The notes under the pieces: generated by a model
What the model was told of the DNA's origin: nothing
What the model saw: the letters and a program-made list of their open reading frames with translations, nothing else
The model's database searches: none
Position numbers and translations under genes: made by a program
Assembly: GCF_004025325.1 (NCBI RefSeq)
Contig: NZ_RSFE01000008.1
Coordinates: 1 to 64,000 of the forward strand
Direction: 5' to 3'
Source of the DNA: Pseudidiomarina gelatinasegens
GTDB taxonomy: Bacteria; Pseudomonadota; Gammaproteobacteria; Enterobacterales; Alteromonadaceae
DNA: 64,000 bases
Shown: one piece after another, positions 57,480 through 64,000 of the stretch
How the letters are laid out: each line of letters starts with the position of its first letter
Numbering within the stretch: the first letter of the stretch is position 1

Positions 57480-58664
57480 ATGTCATCAGTAATTACTATG
57501 TCCGATTTAGACCTCAAGGGATTACGAGTTCTGATTCGCGAAGATTTAAATGTACCGATTAAAGACGGCAAAGTGACATCAGATGCGCGTTTACGTGCGG
57601 CAATACCAACCATTGAAGCTGCAATTGAAGCTGGCGCTAAGGTTATGGTGATGTCACATTTAGGGCGCCCAGAAGAAGGCGTTTTTGATGAAGAGTTTTC
57701 ACTGCAACCAGTGGTTGACTATCTTAATGACACCTTGAGTGTTCCTGTGCGTTTAGCGCCAGACTATCTTGACGGTGTTGATGTGAATAGCCGAGAAGTT
57801 GTGGTGTTTGAAAACATTCGCTTTAATAAAGGCGAGAAGAAAAATGATGATGACCTGGCTCAACAGCTCGCCGCATTGTGCGATGTATTCGTTATGGATG
57901 CATTTGGCACGGCGCACCGGGCTCAAGCCTCTACGCATGGCGTGGCCAAGTACGCAGACGTTGCTTGCGCAGGTCCGTTGTTGGCAGCAGAACTTGATGC
58001 ATTGGGTAAAGCGTTAGCGAACCCCGCACGGCCGCTTGTAGCAATTGTTGGTGGTTCGAAAGTATCAACTAAGCTTACCGTACTTGAGTCATTGTCGAAT
58101 GTTGTTGACCAACTTATCGTTGGTGGCGGTATCGCGAATACCTTTATTGCTGCAGCAGGTCACAATGTCGGCAAATCATTGTACGAAGAAGACCTTCTTG
58201 AAGAAGCCAAGCGTTTAGTTGCCGCAGCGAAAGCCAAAGGCGGCGACATTCCGTTACCGTCAGACGTGGTAACAGGGAAAGAATTCAGCGCGCAAGCGCA
58301 GGCCGAGACGAAATCAGTTGCAACCATTGCGGATGACGATATGGTTTTTGATATCGGTCCAGATACGGCGGCTGCCTTTGCAAAAGTTTTGGAACAAGCT
58401 GGTACTATTGTTTGGAACGGCCCGGTCGGTGTATTTGAGTTCGACCAGTTTGGCGAAGGAACAAAAACGCTGGCGCATGCTATTGCAAATAGTTCAGCAT
58501 TTTCTATCGCCGGTGGCGGCGATACACTTGCCGCCATTGATAAGTATGGTATCGCTGATAAAATCAGCTATATCTCAACGGGCGGCGGCGCTTTCTTAGA
58601 GTTTTTAGAAGGCAAAAAATTACCAGCAGTCGCGATTCTGGAAGAACGCGCGTTAAATGGCTAA
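57480..58664 (+). CDS. pgk: Phosphoglycerate kinase
   Basis: The 394-residue glycolytic kinase transfers phosphate between 1,3-bisphosphoglycerate and ADP. The substrate region ([23 protein letters not shown]), [14 protein letters not shown], and the nucleotide loop region [12 protein letters not shown] and [12 protein letters not shown] are characteristic. A GAGG ribosome-binding site lies 8-9 bases before the ATG. It follows epd by 27 bases and precedes fba, as in E. coli. Confidence 0.98.
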   Translation: MSSVITMSDLDLKGLRVLIREDLNVPIKDGKVTSDARLRAAIPTIEAAIEAGAKVMVMSHLGRPEEGVFDEEFSLQPVVDYLNDTLSVPVRLAPDYLDGVDVNSREVVVFENIRFNKGEKKNDDDLAQQLAALCDVFVMDAFGTAHRAQASTHGVAKYADVACAGPLLAAELDALGKALANPARPLVAIVGGSKVSTKLTVLESLSNVVDQLIVGGGIANTFIAAAGHNVGKSLYEEDLLEEAKRLVAAAKAKGGDIPLPSDVVTGKEFSAQAQAETKSVATIADDDMVFDIGPDTAAAFAKVLEQAGTIVWNGPVGVFEFDQFGEGTKTLAHAIANSSAFSIAGGGDTLAAIDKYGIADKISYISTGGGAFLEFLEGKKLPAVAILEERALNG

Positions 58665-58701
58665 CAGGCCAAACCCAATAGGACATTAGGAGAATTTATT
58701 C

Positions 58702-59766
58702 ATGGCACTAATTTCATTACGTCAGTTGCTTGACCATGCAGCTGAAAATAATTACGGCGTTCCCGCCTTTAATGTGAACAATTTAGAACAAATGCGCGCG
58801 ATTATGGAAGCCGCAGATGAAATGGACAGCCCAGTGATTGTGCAAGCCTCAGCAGGCGCACGGAGCTACGCTGGCGCACCATTCTTGCGTCATTTGATTT
58901 TAGCCGCGATTGAAGAGTGGCCACACATTCCTGTGGTTATGCATCAAGACCATGGTACATCACCTGCTGTCTGCCAACGTTCAATTCAATTGGGCTTTAG
59001 CTCAGTGATGATGGATGGTTCTTTACGCGAAGATGGTAAAACGCCGGCTGATTACGATTACAACGTGAAGGTGACCCAGCAAACAGTAGCTATGGCACAT
59101 GCGTGTGGCGTATCTGTTGAAGGTGAATTAGGTGTACTCGGTTCATTAGAAACCGGTGAAGCGGGTGAAGAAGACGGCGTTGGCGCTGAAGGCAAGTTAA
59201 CCCACGATCAGTTACTCACAGATCCTGAAGAAGCTGCACAATTTGTGCGTGCAACCAATGTTGATGCTTTGGCAATTGCTTGCGGTACTTCACACGGCGC
59301 TTACAAGTTCTCGCGTCCACCAACTGGCGATATCTTAGCGATTGATCGCATTAAAGAGATTCACAAACGGATTCCTACTACGCACCTTGTTATGCATGGT
59401 TCGTCATCGGTGCCACAAGAATGGCTGAAAGTAATTAACGAATTTGGTGGTGAAATTCCAGAAACCTATGGCGTGCCAGTTGAGCAAATCGCTGAAGGGA
59501 TTAAGCACGGCGTACGTAAGGTAAACATTGATACCGATTTGCGTTTAGCATCAACGGGCGCTATTCGTCGCCATTTGGCTCAAAACACCAGTAACTTCGA
59601 CCCGCGTAAATATTTCAAAGCGTCAACCGATGCCATGTACGAAATCTGTAAGGCGCGTTATGAAGCGTTTGGCTGTGCTGGTCAAGCAAGCAAAATTAAG
59701 GCGCTTTCGCTTGAAGAAATGTTCAAGCGCTATGAACGGGGCGAATTAGACGCTAAAGTGAAGTAA
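58702..59766 (+). CDS. fba: Class II fructose-bisphosphate aldolase (IIB, Calvin-cycle subtype)
   Basis: The 354-residue zinc aldolase splits or forms fructose 1,6-bisphosphate. VMHQDHG, the [21 protein letters not shown] loop region (given here in part: GELGVLGS), [11 protein letters not shown], and the [10 protein letters not shown] phosphate site are present. It resembles the IIB subtype (cbbA/TIGR01521) rather than E. coli FbaA (IIA). AGGAG precedes the ATG. With fbp it covers both ends of the gluconeogenic hexose step. Confidence 0.95.
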   Translation: MALISLRQLLDHAAENNYGVPAFNVNNLEQMRAIMEAADEMDSPVIVQASAGARSYAGAPFLRHLILAAIEEWPHIPVVMHQDHGTSPAVCQRSIQLGFSSVMMDGSLREDGKTPADYDYNVKVTQQTVAMAHACGVSVEGELGVLGSLETGEAGEEDGVGAEGKLTHDQLLTDPEEAAQFVRATNVDALAIACGTSHGAYKFSRPPTGDILAIDRIKEIHKRIPTTHLVMHGSSSVPQEWLKVINEFGGEIPETYGVPVEQIAEGIKHGVRKVNIDTDLRLASTGAIRRHLAQNTSNFDPRKYFKASTDAMYEICKARYEAFGCAGQASKIKALSLEEMFKRYERGELDAKVK

Positions 59767-59780
59767 CAGCCCTTTAGCTC

Positions 59781-59818
59781 GCGAGGCCTTAGTCTGTATA
59801 ATAACAATAAGGCTTCGC
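59781..59818 (+). terminator. Hairpin after fba
   Basis: GCGAGGCCTTA and TAAGGCTTCGC form an 11-bp stem with one G-T pair and a 16-base loop, 15 bases after the fba stop. The following T-run is weak (AAGAAATTTT). The loop contains TATAAT at 59797-59802, which could be the -10 of the next gene. Confidence 0.5.
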
Positions 59819-59855
59819 AAGAAATTTTGGTTTAAAAAAGGAGTGGGGGATTCGC

Positions 59856-60650
59856 GTGCGCTTAACAACTACATCTATGGCTTTGGCAGCCGTACTAACA
59901 TTCGTAACTGTACCCGCGTCAGCCAGCATCTTTATGTATGACGATGCGAGTGACTTGGATACAGAGAAAAAGACAGAGTGGGATGCAAGTGCAGAACTTG
60001 GTCTTCTTTTCACTTCTGGTAATACTGAAACAGAAACCTTTAAAGCGAAGTTGAACCTCGCCCGTGACGTCGAAAATTGGCGTCACAAAGGTGTAATTGA
60101 TTACTACCGTTCTGAGCAGCAAGACCAAGCGACCGGGGATACTATTCTTACCGGCGATAAAACCTTCTTGTCGGCGCAGAGTAACTACAAGTTTAGCCCT
60201 GACAGCCGTTCATCGGTATTTGTCTTCGGTTCTTATGAAGAAGACCAATTCAGTGGTTATGAGTACCAAGGTACTGTCGCGGTTGGTTACGGTGCCCGCT
60301 ATCGTTATAGCGAGACGCTTTATACTGACTACGAGATAGGTCCTGGTTACTCAGTGAATAAACCTATTGTTGACGGTGTCGCTCAAGCGCAAGAAAGCAG
60401 TGCGATTATGCGTTTAGCGGGTAACTTGGTGTGGGACATCACCAAAAACTCGAAGTTCAATGCGTTGGCTTCTACCGAGGTTGGTGAAGATAACACCAAA
60501 ACACGTGCTGAAGTTTCAGTGTCGGCAAACGTGAACAGCTCGTTGGCTCTTAAATTCTCAGTAGCCGGTACGCACAACTCTTACTTAGAAGACACAAGTA
60601 AAGAAAAGCTCGATACCGAAACTGCAGTAACACTTGTTTATTCATTCTAA
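59856..60650 (+). CDS. DUF481 outer-membrane barrel protein, YdiY-like
   Basis: The 264-residue protein has a signal peptide (about 1-24, ASAS), the DUF481 stretch WDASAELGLLFTSGNTETET, alternating amphipathic strands, and a terminal Phe (LVYSF), typical of salt-induced outer-membrane proteins like E. coli YdiY. The function is unknown. It starts with GTG behind AAGGAG. It is next to, but probably not cotranscribed with, the fba cluster, and converges on the ygdQ-like gene. Confidence 0.88.
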   Translation: MRLTTTSMALAAVLTFVTVPASASIFMYDDASDLDTEKKTEWDASAELGLLFTSGNTETETFKAKLNLARDVENWRHKGVIDYYRSEQQDQATGDTILTGDKTFLSAQSNYKFSPDSRSSVFVFGSYEEDQFSGYEYQGTVAVGYGARYRYSETLYTDYEIGPGYSVNKPIVDGVAQAQESSAIMRLAGNLVWDITKNSKFNALASTEVGEDNTKTRAEVSVSANVNSSLALKFSVAGTHNSYLEDTSKEKLDTETAVTLVYSF

Positions 60651-60668
60651 TAACTGAATAAATCAGCG

Positions 60669-60705
60669 AGGCGGCGGAATCTTATCCGTCGCCTAAGCGT
60701 TTTTT
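60669..60705 (+). terminator. Possible terminator of the DUF481 gene
   Basis: AGGCGGCGGA and TCCGTCGCCT form a 10-bp stem with one G-T pair and a short loop, followed by AAGCG and six T. It overlaps the last codons and stop of the convergent ygdQ-like gene, so part of the pairing may be coincidental with coding. Confidence 0.45.
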
Positions 60706-61425
60706 CAAGTGCACAGGTTCGCGGCGTTTGCGAATCTTCAGATTCAAAAGCTCGACACCTAAGCTAAATGCCATCGCAAAGTAAACGTAGCCTTTCGGTA
60801 CATGGAAGCCCAAGCCTTCGCCGATAAGCGTGAAACCAATCAGAATTAAGAAGCTTAAAGCGAGCATTTTAATGGTTGGATGCGCATCAACAAAATCGCC
60901 AATCGATTTAGCCGCAAACAACATCACTAATACCGCAACAATCACCGCAATAATCATGACACTGACATGATCAACTAATCCCACCGCAGTAATCACCGAG
61001 TCCAATGAAAATACAATATCGATAACAGCTATTTGCGTAATGATGCCGCCAAAGGTAGCCGCCTTAGTGCCTTTTTTCTGTTCTTCAGTACCTTCAAGGG
61101 CATGGTGTATTTCAAGCGTACTCTTTGCGAGTAGAAACAAACCACCGGTAAGCAGAATTAAATCACGCCCAGAAAACTCAAACGCGAAAATTGCGAATAG
61201 CGGTTTGGTAAGCCCCATCACCCAAACAATTGCCAACAGCAGCGCAATACGCATTCCCATTGCGAGCATTAAGCCAACCTGCCGCGCTTTTTGGCGCTGA
61301 GCCTCAGGCAGTCGGCCGACTAATATTGAGATAAAAATAATGTTGTCGATGCCTAGCACTATTTCTAGCAATGTTAGTGTAAGCAGCGCCAACCAAGCTT
61401 CTGGCATCATAATCCATTCAAACAT
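60682..61425 (-). CDS. TerC/YgdQ family integral membrane protein
   Basis: The 247-residue protein has seven or so membrane segments with the TerC-family acidic membrane motifs LEIVLGIDNIIFIS and DIVFSLDSVITAVG. It aligns by eye with E. coli YgdQ (237) along its length. TerC-family members are linked to manganese export and metalation of secreted enzymes; whether that holds here is inference. It stands alone between convergent and divergent neighbours. Confidence 0.92.
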   Translation of the reverse strand: MFEWIMMPEAWLALLTLTLLEIVLGIDNIIFISILVGRLPEAQRQKARQVGLMLAMGMRIALLLAIVWVMGLTKPLFAIFAFEFSGRDLILLTGGLFLLAKSTLEIHHALEGTEEQKKGTKAATFGGIITQIAVIDIVFSLDSVITAVGLVDHVSVMIIAVIVAVLVMLFAAKSIGDFVDAHPTIKMLALSFLILIGFTLIGEGLGFHVPKGYVYFAMAFSLGVELLNLKIRKRREPVHLKKRLGDG

Positions 61426-61595
61426 TATGCATCCCTCTTACGAACAATAATTTAGTAAACTACAATAAGTAGGTTACTGGTTAACCACAACTGTTAAATT
61501 AGTCTTTGCGCGACGTTTCGTTCTTCGTTAGTATTCGCGCACCTGAGTACAGGTTTACAAAACACTTATTTCCGCAGCAACAAAGGCGAACTTTT

Positions 61596-62276
61596 ATGTC
61601 TGCAAATTCGTTTCTTGGTGTATTTGCCAAGTCGCCAATCAAGCCGATGATTGAGCATATCGACCAAGTGCATGATTGCGCTATGACGCTGAAGCCATTT
61701 TTCCAAGCTGTTTACGATGGAAATTGGGGAGAAGCAGAAATTCACCGCAAAGAAATCGTCAAAAAAGAGAAAGCCGCTGACGATCTCAAACGTGATATCC
61801 GTCTTAACCTCCCTGGTGGCTTATTTATGCCGGTGGAACGGACTGACTTACTCGAACTGGTTTCCCAGCAGGACCGCATTGCAAACAAAGCGAAAGACAT
61901 TTCTGGCCTTATGACAGGTCGTGAAATGCAGATCCCTGCTTCCATGGTTGAAGGGTTTGACGCTTATTTGTCACGTTGCCTCGATGCCACCGATAAAGCA
62001 AAAGAAACCATCGGTGAGTTTGATGACTTGCTGGAAGTCGGTTTTAAAGGTCGCGAGCGTAATCTTGTTGATAAGATGATTTCAGAGCTCGATGAAATCG
62101 AACAGGATACCGACGCGTTGCAGGTGAAATTGCGCCGTCAACTGCGTGCGCTTGAGCAGGATATGAATCCGCTTGACGCCATGTTCTTGTATCAAATTTT
62201 GGATTGGGTCGGTGATCTCGCAGACCTAGCCGAGCGCGTGGGTGCACGTTTTGAACTCATGCTTGCACGTGTCTAA
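61596..62276 (+). CDS. DUF47/TIGR00153 phosphate-transport accessory protein
   Basis: The 226-residue, mostly helical cytoplasmic protein matches the PhoU-like DUF47 family: SPIKPMIEHIDQVHDCA, KEIVKKEKAADDLKRDIR, RTDLLELVSQQDRIAN. Such genes nearly always precede PiT transporter genes, as here with 15 bases between, and are thought to regulate or couple phosphate uptake. I use the ATG at 61596 (AAGG upstream, family length); the longer frame has no support. Confidence 0.94.
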   Translation: MSANSFLGVFAKSPIKPMIEHIDQVHDCAMTLKPFFQAVYDGNWGEAEIHRKEIVKKEKAADDLKRDIRLNLPGGLFMPVERTDLLELVSQQDRIANKAKDISGLMTGREMQIPASMVEGFDAYLSRCLDATDKAKETIGEFDDLLEVGFKGRERNLVDKMISELDEIEQDTDALQVKLRRQLRALEQDMNPLDAMFLYQILDWVGDLADLAERVGARFELMLARV

Positions 62277-62291
62277 GTCGGGGTAGATTAA

Positions 62292-63560
62292 ATGGATATT
62301 ATTAGCACATATAGCATGACCTTGATCGTGCTGGCCGCTGCTTTTGGTTTCTTTATGGCCTGGGGCATTGGCGCCAACGACGTTGCCAATGCAATGGGAA
62401 CATCGGTTGGCTCAAAAGCGCTGACCATCAAACAAGCCATCATTGTAGCGATGATTTTCGAATTCGCCGGTGCATACTTGGCGGGTGGTGAAGTAACTTC
62501 AACTATCCGTAAGGGCATTATTGATTCAGGATACTTCGTTGACACCCCAGAGCTTCTGGTGTTCGGTATGATTGGCTCGCTGCTTGCAGCAGGTACATGG
62601 CTACTACTGGCTTCTTGGGCTGGATGGCCGGTTTCCACCACGCATTCAATCATTGGTGCGATTGTTGGTTTCTCGGCGGTTGGCGTTGGTGTTGATTCCG
62701 TAAACTGGGGCTCAGTACTTGGTATTATTGGTAGCTGGGTTATTACGCCGATGATAGCGGGTTTGATTGCGTACTTTATATTCCTTAGTGCGCAGAAACT
62801 GATATTTGACAGTGATAATCCGCTCAATATGGCAAAACGCTACGTGCCATTTTACATGGCAATGACCGGCTTCATGATTTCACTGGTTACCATCAAAAAG
62901 GGTTTAAAGCACGTTGGTATTGAATTAACCAGTCTCGAAGGTTATTCACTCGCTATCGGTATCGCTATTGCTGTTGGTATTCTTGGTAAAATTCTTATTT
63001 CACGCCTCAAGTTTGACCCGGCGGCAGATAAGAACATGCACTACACCAACGTCGAAAAAGTATTTGCTGTGCTGATGATAGTAACAGCTTGTGCCATGGC
63101 ATTTGCTCACGGTTCTAACGACGTTGCGAACGCGATTGGGCCTTTAGCTGCGGTCGTTAGTATTGTACAAAGTGGTGGCGAGATTTCTTCTAAAGCAGCT
63201 CTGGCTTGGTGGGTGCTTCCGGTAGGCGCCTTAGGTATTGTGGCTGGTTTGGCGATGTTAGGTCGCCGCGTTATCGCGACAATTGGTAAGGGCATCACTC
63301 ACTTAACACCTAGCCGTGGTTTTGCGGCAGAACTTGCGGCGGCAACCACTGTTGTTATCGCATCGGGTACTGGTTTACCTATCTCAACCACGCAAACCTT
63401 GGTTGGTGCTGTGTTGGGCGTAGGTATGGCGCGCGGAATTGCAGCTTTGAATCTTGGTGTTGTTCGTAACATCGTGGTTTCTTGGGTTGTCACGCTGCCA
63501 GCCGGCGCAATCATGTCGATTCTGTTTTACTTCATCATTAAAGCGGCATTTGGCGCGTAA
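62292..63560 (+). CDS. PiT family inorganic phosphate transporter
   Basis: The 422-residue inner-membrane protein has about ten to twelve transmembrane segments and both inverted PiT signatures: GANDVANAMGTSVGS near residue 27 and GSNDVANAIGPLAAV in the second half. It imports phosphate, often as a metal-phosphate complex, using the proton or sodium gradient. The DUF47 gene before it is its usual partner. No pho box was identified. Confidence 0.96.
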   Translation: MDIISTYSMTLIVLAAAFGFFMAWGIGANDVANAMGTSVGSKALTIKQAIIVAMIFEFAGAYLAGGEVTSTIRKGIIDSGYFVDTPELLVFGMIGSLLAAGTWLLLASWAGWPVSTTHSIIGAIVGFSAVGVGVDSVNWGSVLGIIGSWVITPMIAGLIAYFIFLSAQKLIFDSDNPLNMAKRYVPFYMAMTGFMISLVTIKKGLKHVGIELTSLEGYSLAIGIAIAVGILGKILISRLKFDPAADKNMHYTNVEKVFAVLMIVTACAMAFAHGSNDVANAIGPLAAVVSIVQSGGEISSKAALAWWVLPVGALGIVAGLAMLGRRVIATIGKGITHLTPSRGFAAELAAATTVVIASGTGLPISTTQTLVGAVLGVGMARGIAALNLGVVRNIVVSWVVTLPAGAIMSILFYFIIKAAFGA

Positions 63561-63576
63561 TAATGAGATGAAAATA

Positions 63577-63604
63577 AAAAGAGCACTTCGGTGCTCTTTT
63601 TTTT
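63577..63604 (+). terminator. Rho-independent terminator after the PiT gene
   Basis: AAAAGAGCAC and GTGCTCTTTT form a perfect stem around the stable TTCG tetraloop, followed by further T. It ends the DUF47-PiT operon 17 bases after the stop and separates it from the sigma-factor gene. Confidence 0.95.
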
Positions 63605-63674
63605 GCCTGTGATAAAACTTTTTTATACGGCGTTACGACTATAGCTGTAACCATAATAAAGGATATCCACAATC

Positions 63675-64000
63675 GTGTTTGCACCATCGGATGAGCGACT
63701 TATAAAAAGAGCGCTTGATAACAACAAACAAGCTTGGCTGCAGCTAATAAGTCGCTATGAGCGGCTGGTATATAACTATGCCTTGCGTATGGTTGGCAAC
63801 CGTGACGATGCTCTGGACTTGATGCAGGAAGTATTTATCTCAGTGTTTCGAAACTTAGAAAGTTGGCGTGGCGAGAGCTCATTTAAAAACTGGATGATGA
63901 CCATTGCACATAATCGCTGTATCGAACACTTTCGTCGCCGCAAAATTATCAGCGACGACTCTGATGTTAACGAGCAAGTTAGCGAAGATGCGTGGCACAA
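63675..64000 (+). CDS. ECF-type sigma factor, N-terminal part
   Basis: Translation from the GTG at 63675 gives 108 residues before the window ends, with no stop. Region 2 is clear: DLMQEVFISVFRNLESWRGES (core-binding 2.2, given as DLMQEVFISVF) and KNWMMTIAHNRCIEHFRRRK (2.3-2.4, -10 recognition). A short N terminus with no region 1.1 makes it an ECF sigma. AAGGA lies 11-12 bases upstream. Region 4 and any anti-sigma gene lie beyond the window. I cannot say which ECF group it is. Confidence 0.88.
   Translation, partial: MFAPSDERLIKRALDNNKQAWLQLISRYERLVYNYALRMVGNRDDALDLMQEVFISVFRNLESWRGESSFKNWMMTIAHNRCIEHFRRRKIISDDSDVNEQVSEDAWH

Noticed and set aside
62288-62827. A 179-codon open frame on the minus strand opposite the PiT gene
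   Set aside because: It is fully antisense to a clear PiT transporter, is rich in Pro, Ala, Ser and Thr as expected for a mirror of membrane codons, and has no recognisable motif or ribosome-binding site.

Overview
The window is a gene-dense piece of a gammaproteobacterial chromosome, with intermediate base composition and almost no non-coding DNA. Gene content and order point to the Alteromonadales, and an Idiomarina/Pseudidiomarina-like organism is my best guess. Supporting points are an E. coli-like core gene order, PanP in place of PanD, amgK-murU beside lptD, HemJ, PhoH-PIN, a PilZ-free metK-tkt-epd-pgk-fba cluster and a MetJ-type operator before metK. The genus is inference. No prophage, insertion sequence, CRISPR array, tRNA or toxin-antitoxin locus was seen.

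Layout. 1-86 is the 3' end of a 5S rRNA, with a terminator and a 14-nt tandem/inverted repeat behind it. 366-1899 holds a small membrane protein, a PCu(A)C copper chaperone and an outer-membrane barrel. 1914-4353 (minus) is a three-gene ABC/DUF3299 set resembling the Vibrio zinc-regulated Zrg system. 4359-5922 (minus) is ppa and fbp. 6073-12203 (plus) is mpl, ubiX, a YadGH-type ABC exporter, a divergent TrmB paralogue and panP. 12200-17945 (minus) is the classical sfsA-dksA-gluQRS-pcnB-folK-panB-panC run. 18015-24023 (plus) is pepB-hrpB-mrcB. 24015-26848 (minus) is hemJ-pyrB-hemL. 26935-29468 (plus) is a DUF6776-like gene, erpA and pepQ. 29473-31925 (minus) is mepM-like and anmK, followed by tyrS (plus). 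33306-39870 (minus) is lptD-surA-pdxA-rsmA-apaG-apaH. 40016-42482 (plus) is amgK-murU-djlA. 42460-45791 (minus) is rapA-rluA. 45951-47336 is a PIN-PhoH protein. 47337-50050 (minus) is rsmE-gshB-yqgE-ruvX. 50191-59766 (plus) is an M1 peptidase, an alcohol dehydrogenase, metK, tkt, epd, pgk and fba. 59856-63560 holds a DUF481 barrel, a YgdQ/TerC protein, and a DUF47-PiT phosphate pair. The window ends inside an ECF sigma factor.

How the genes fit together. Several pathways recur across separate operons. Peptidoglycan synthesis and recycling: mpl, mrcB, anmK, mepM-like, amgK, murU. Pantothenate/CoA: panB, panC, panP. Pyridoxal phosphate: epd and pdxA. Haem and Fe-S: hemL, hemJ, erpA. Outer-membrane biogenesis: lptD, surA. 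RNA maturation: pcnB, gluQRS, rsmA, rsmE, rluA, ruvX. Lower glycolysis/gluconeogenesis: fbp, tkt, epd, pgk, fba.

The most interesting points are small: a probable AUU start for pcnB, a MetJ operator plus hairpin before metK, a hairpin that would hide the tkt ribosome-binding site, a TrmB paralogue with both conserved Asp replaced by Asn, in-place replacement of panD by panP, and a run of convergent genes whose ends overlap or abut. I found no clear candidate for a wholly new multi-gene system; this is mostly conserved core genome.
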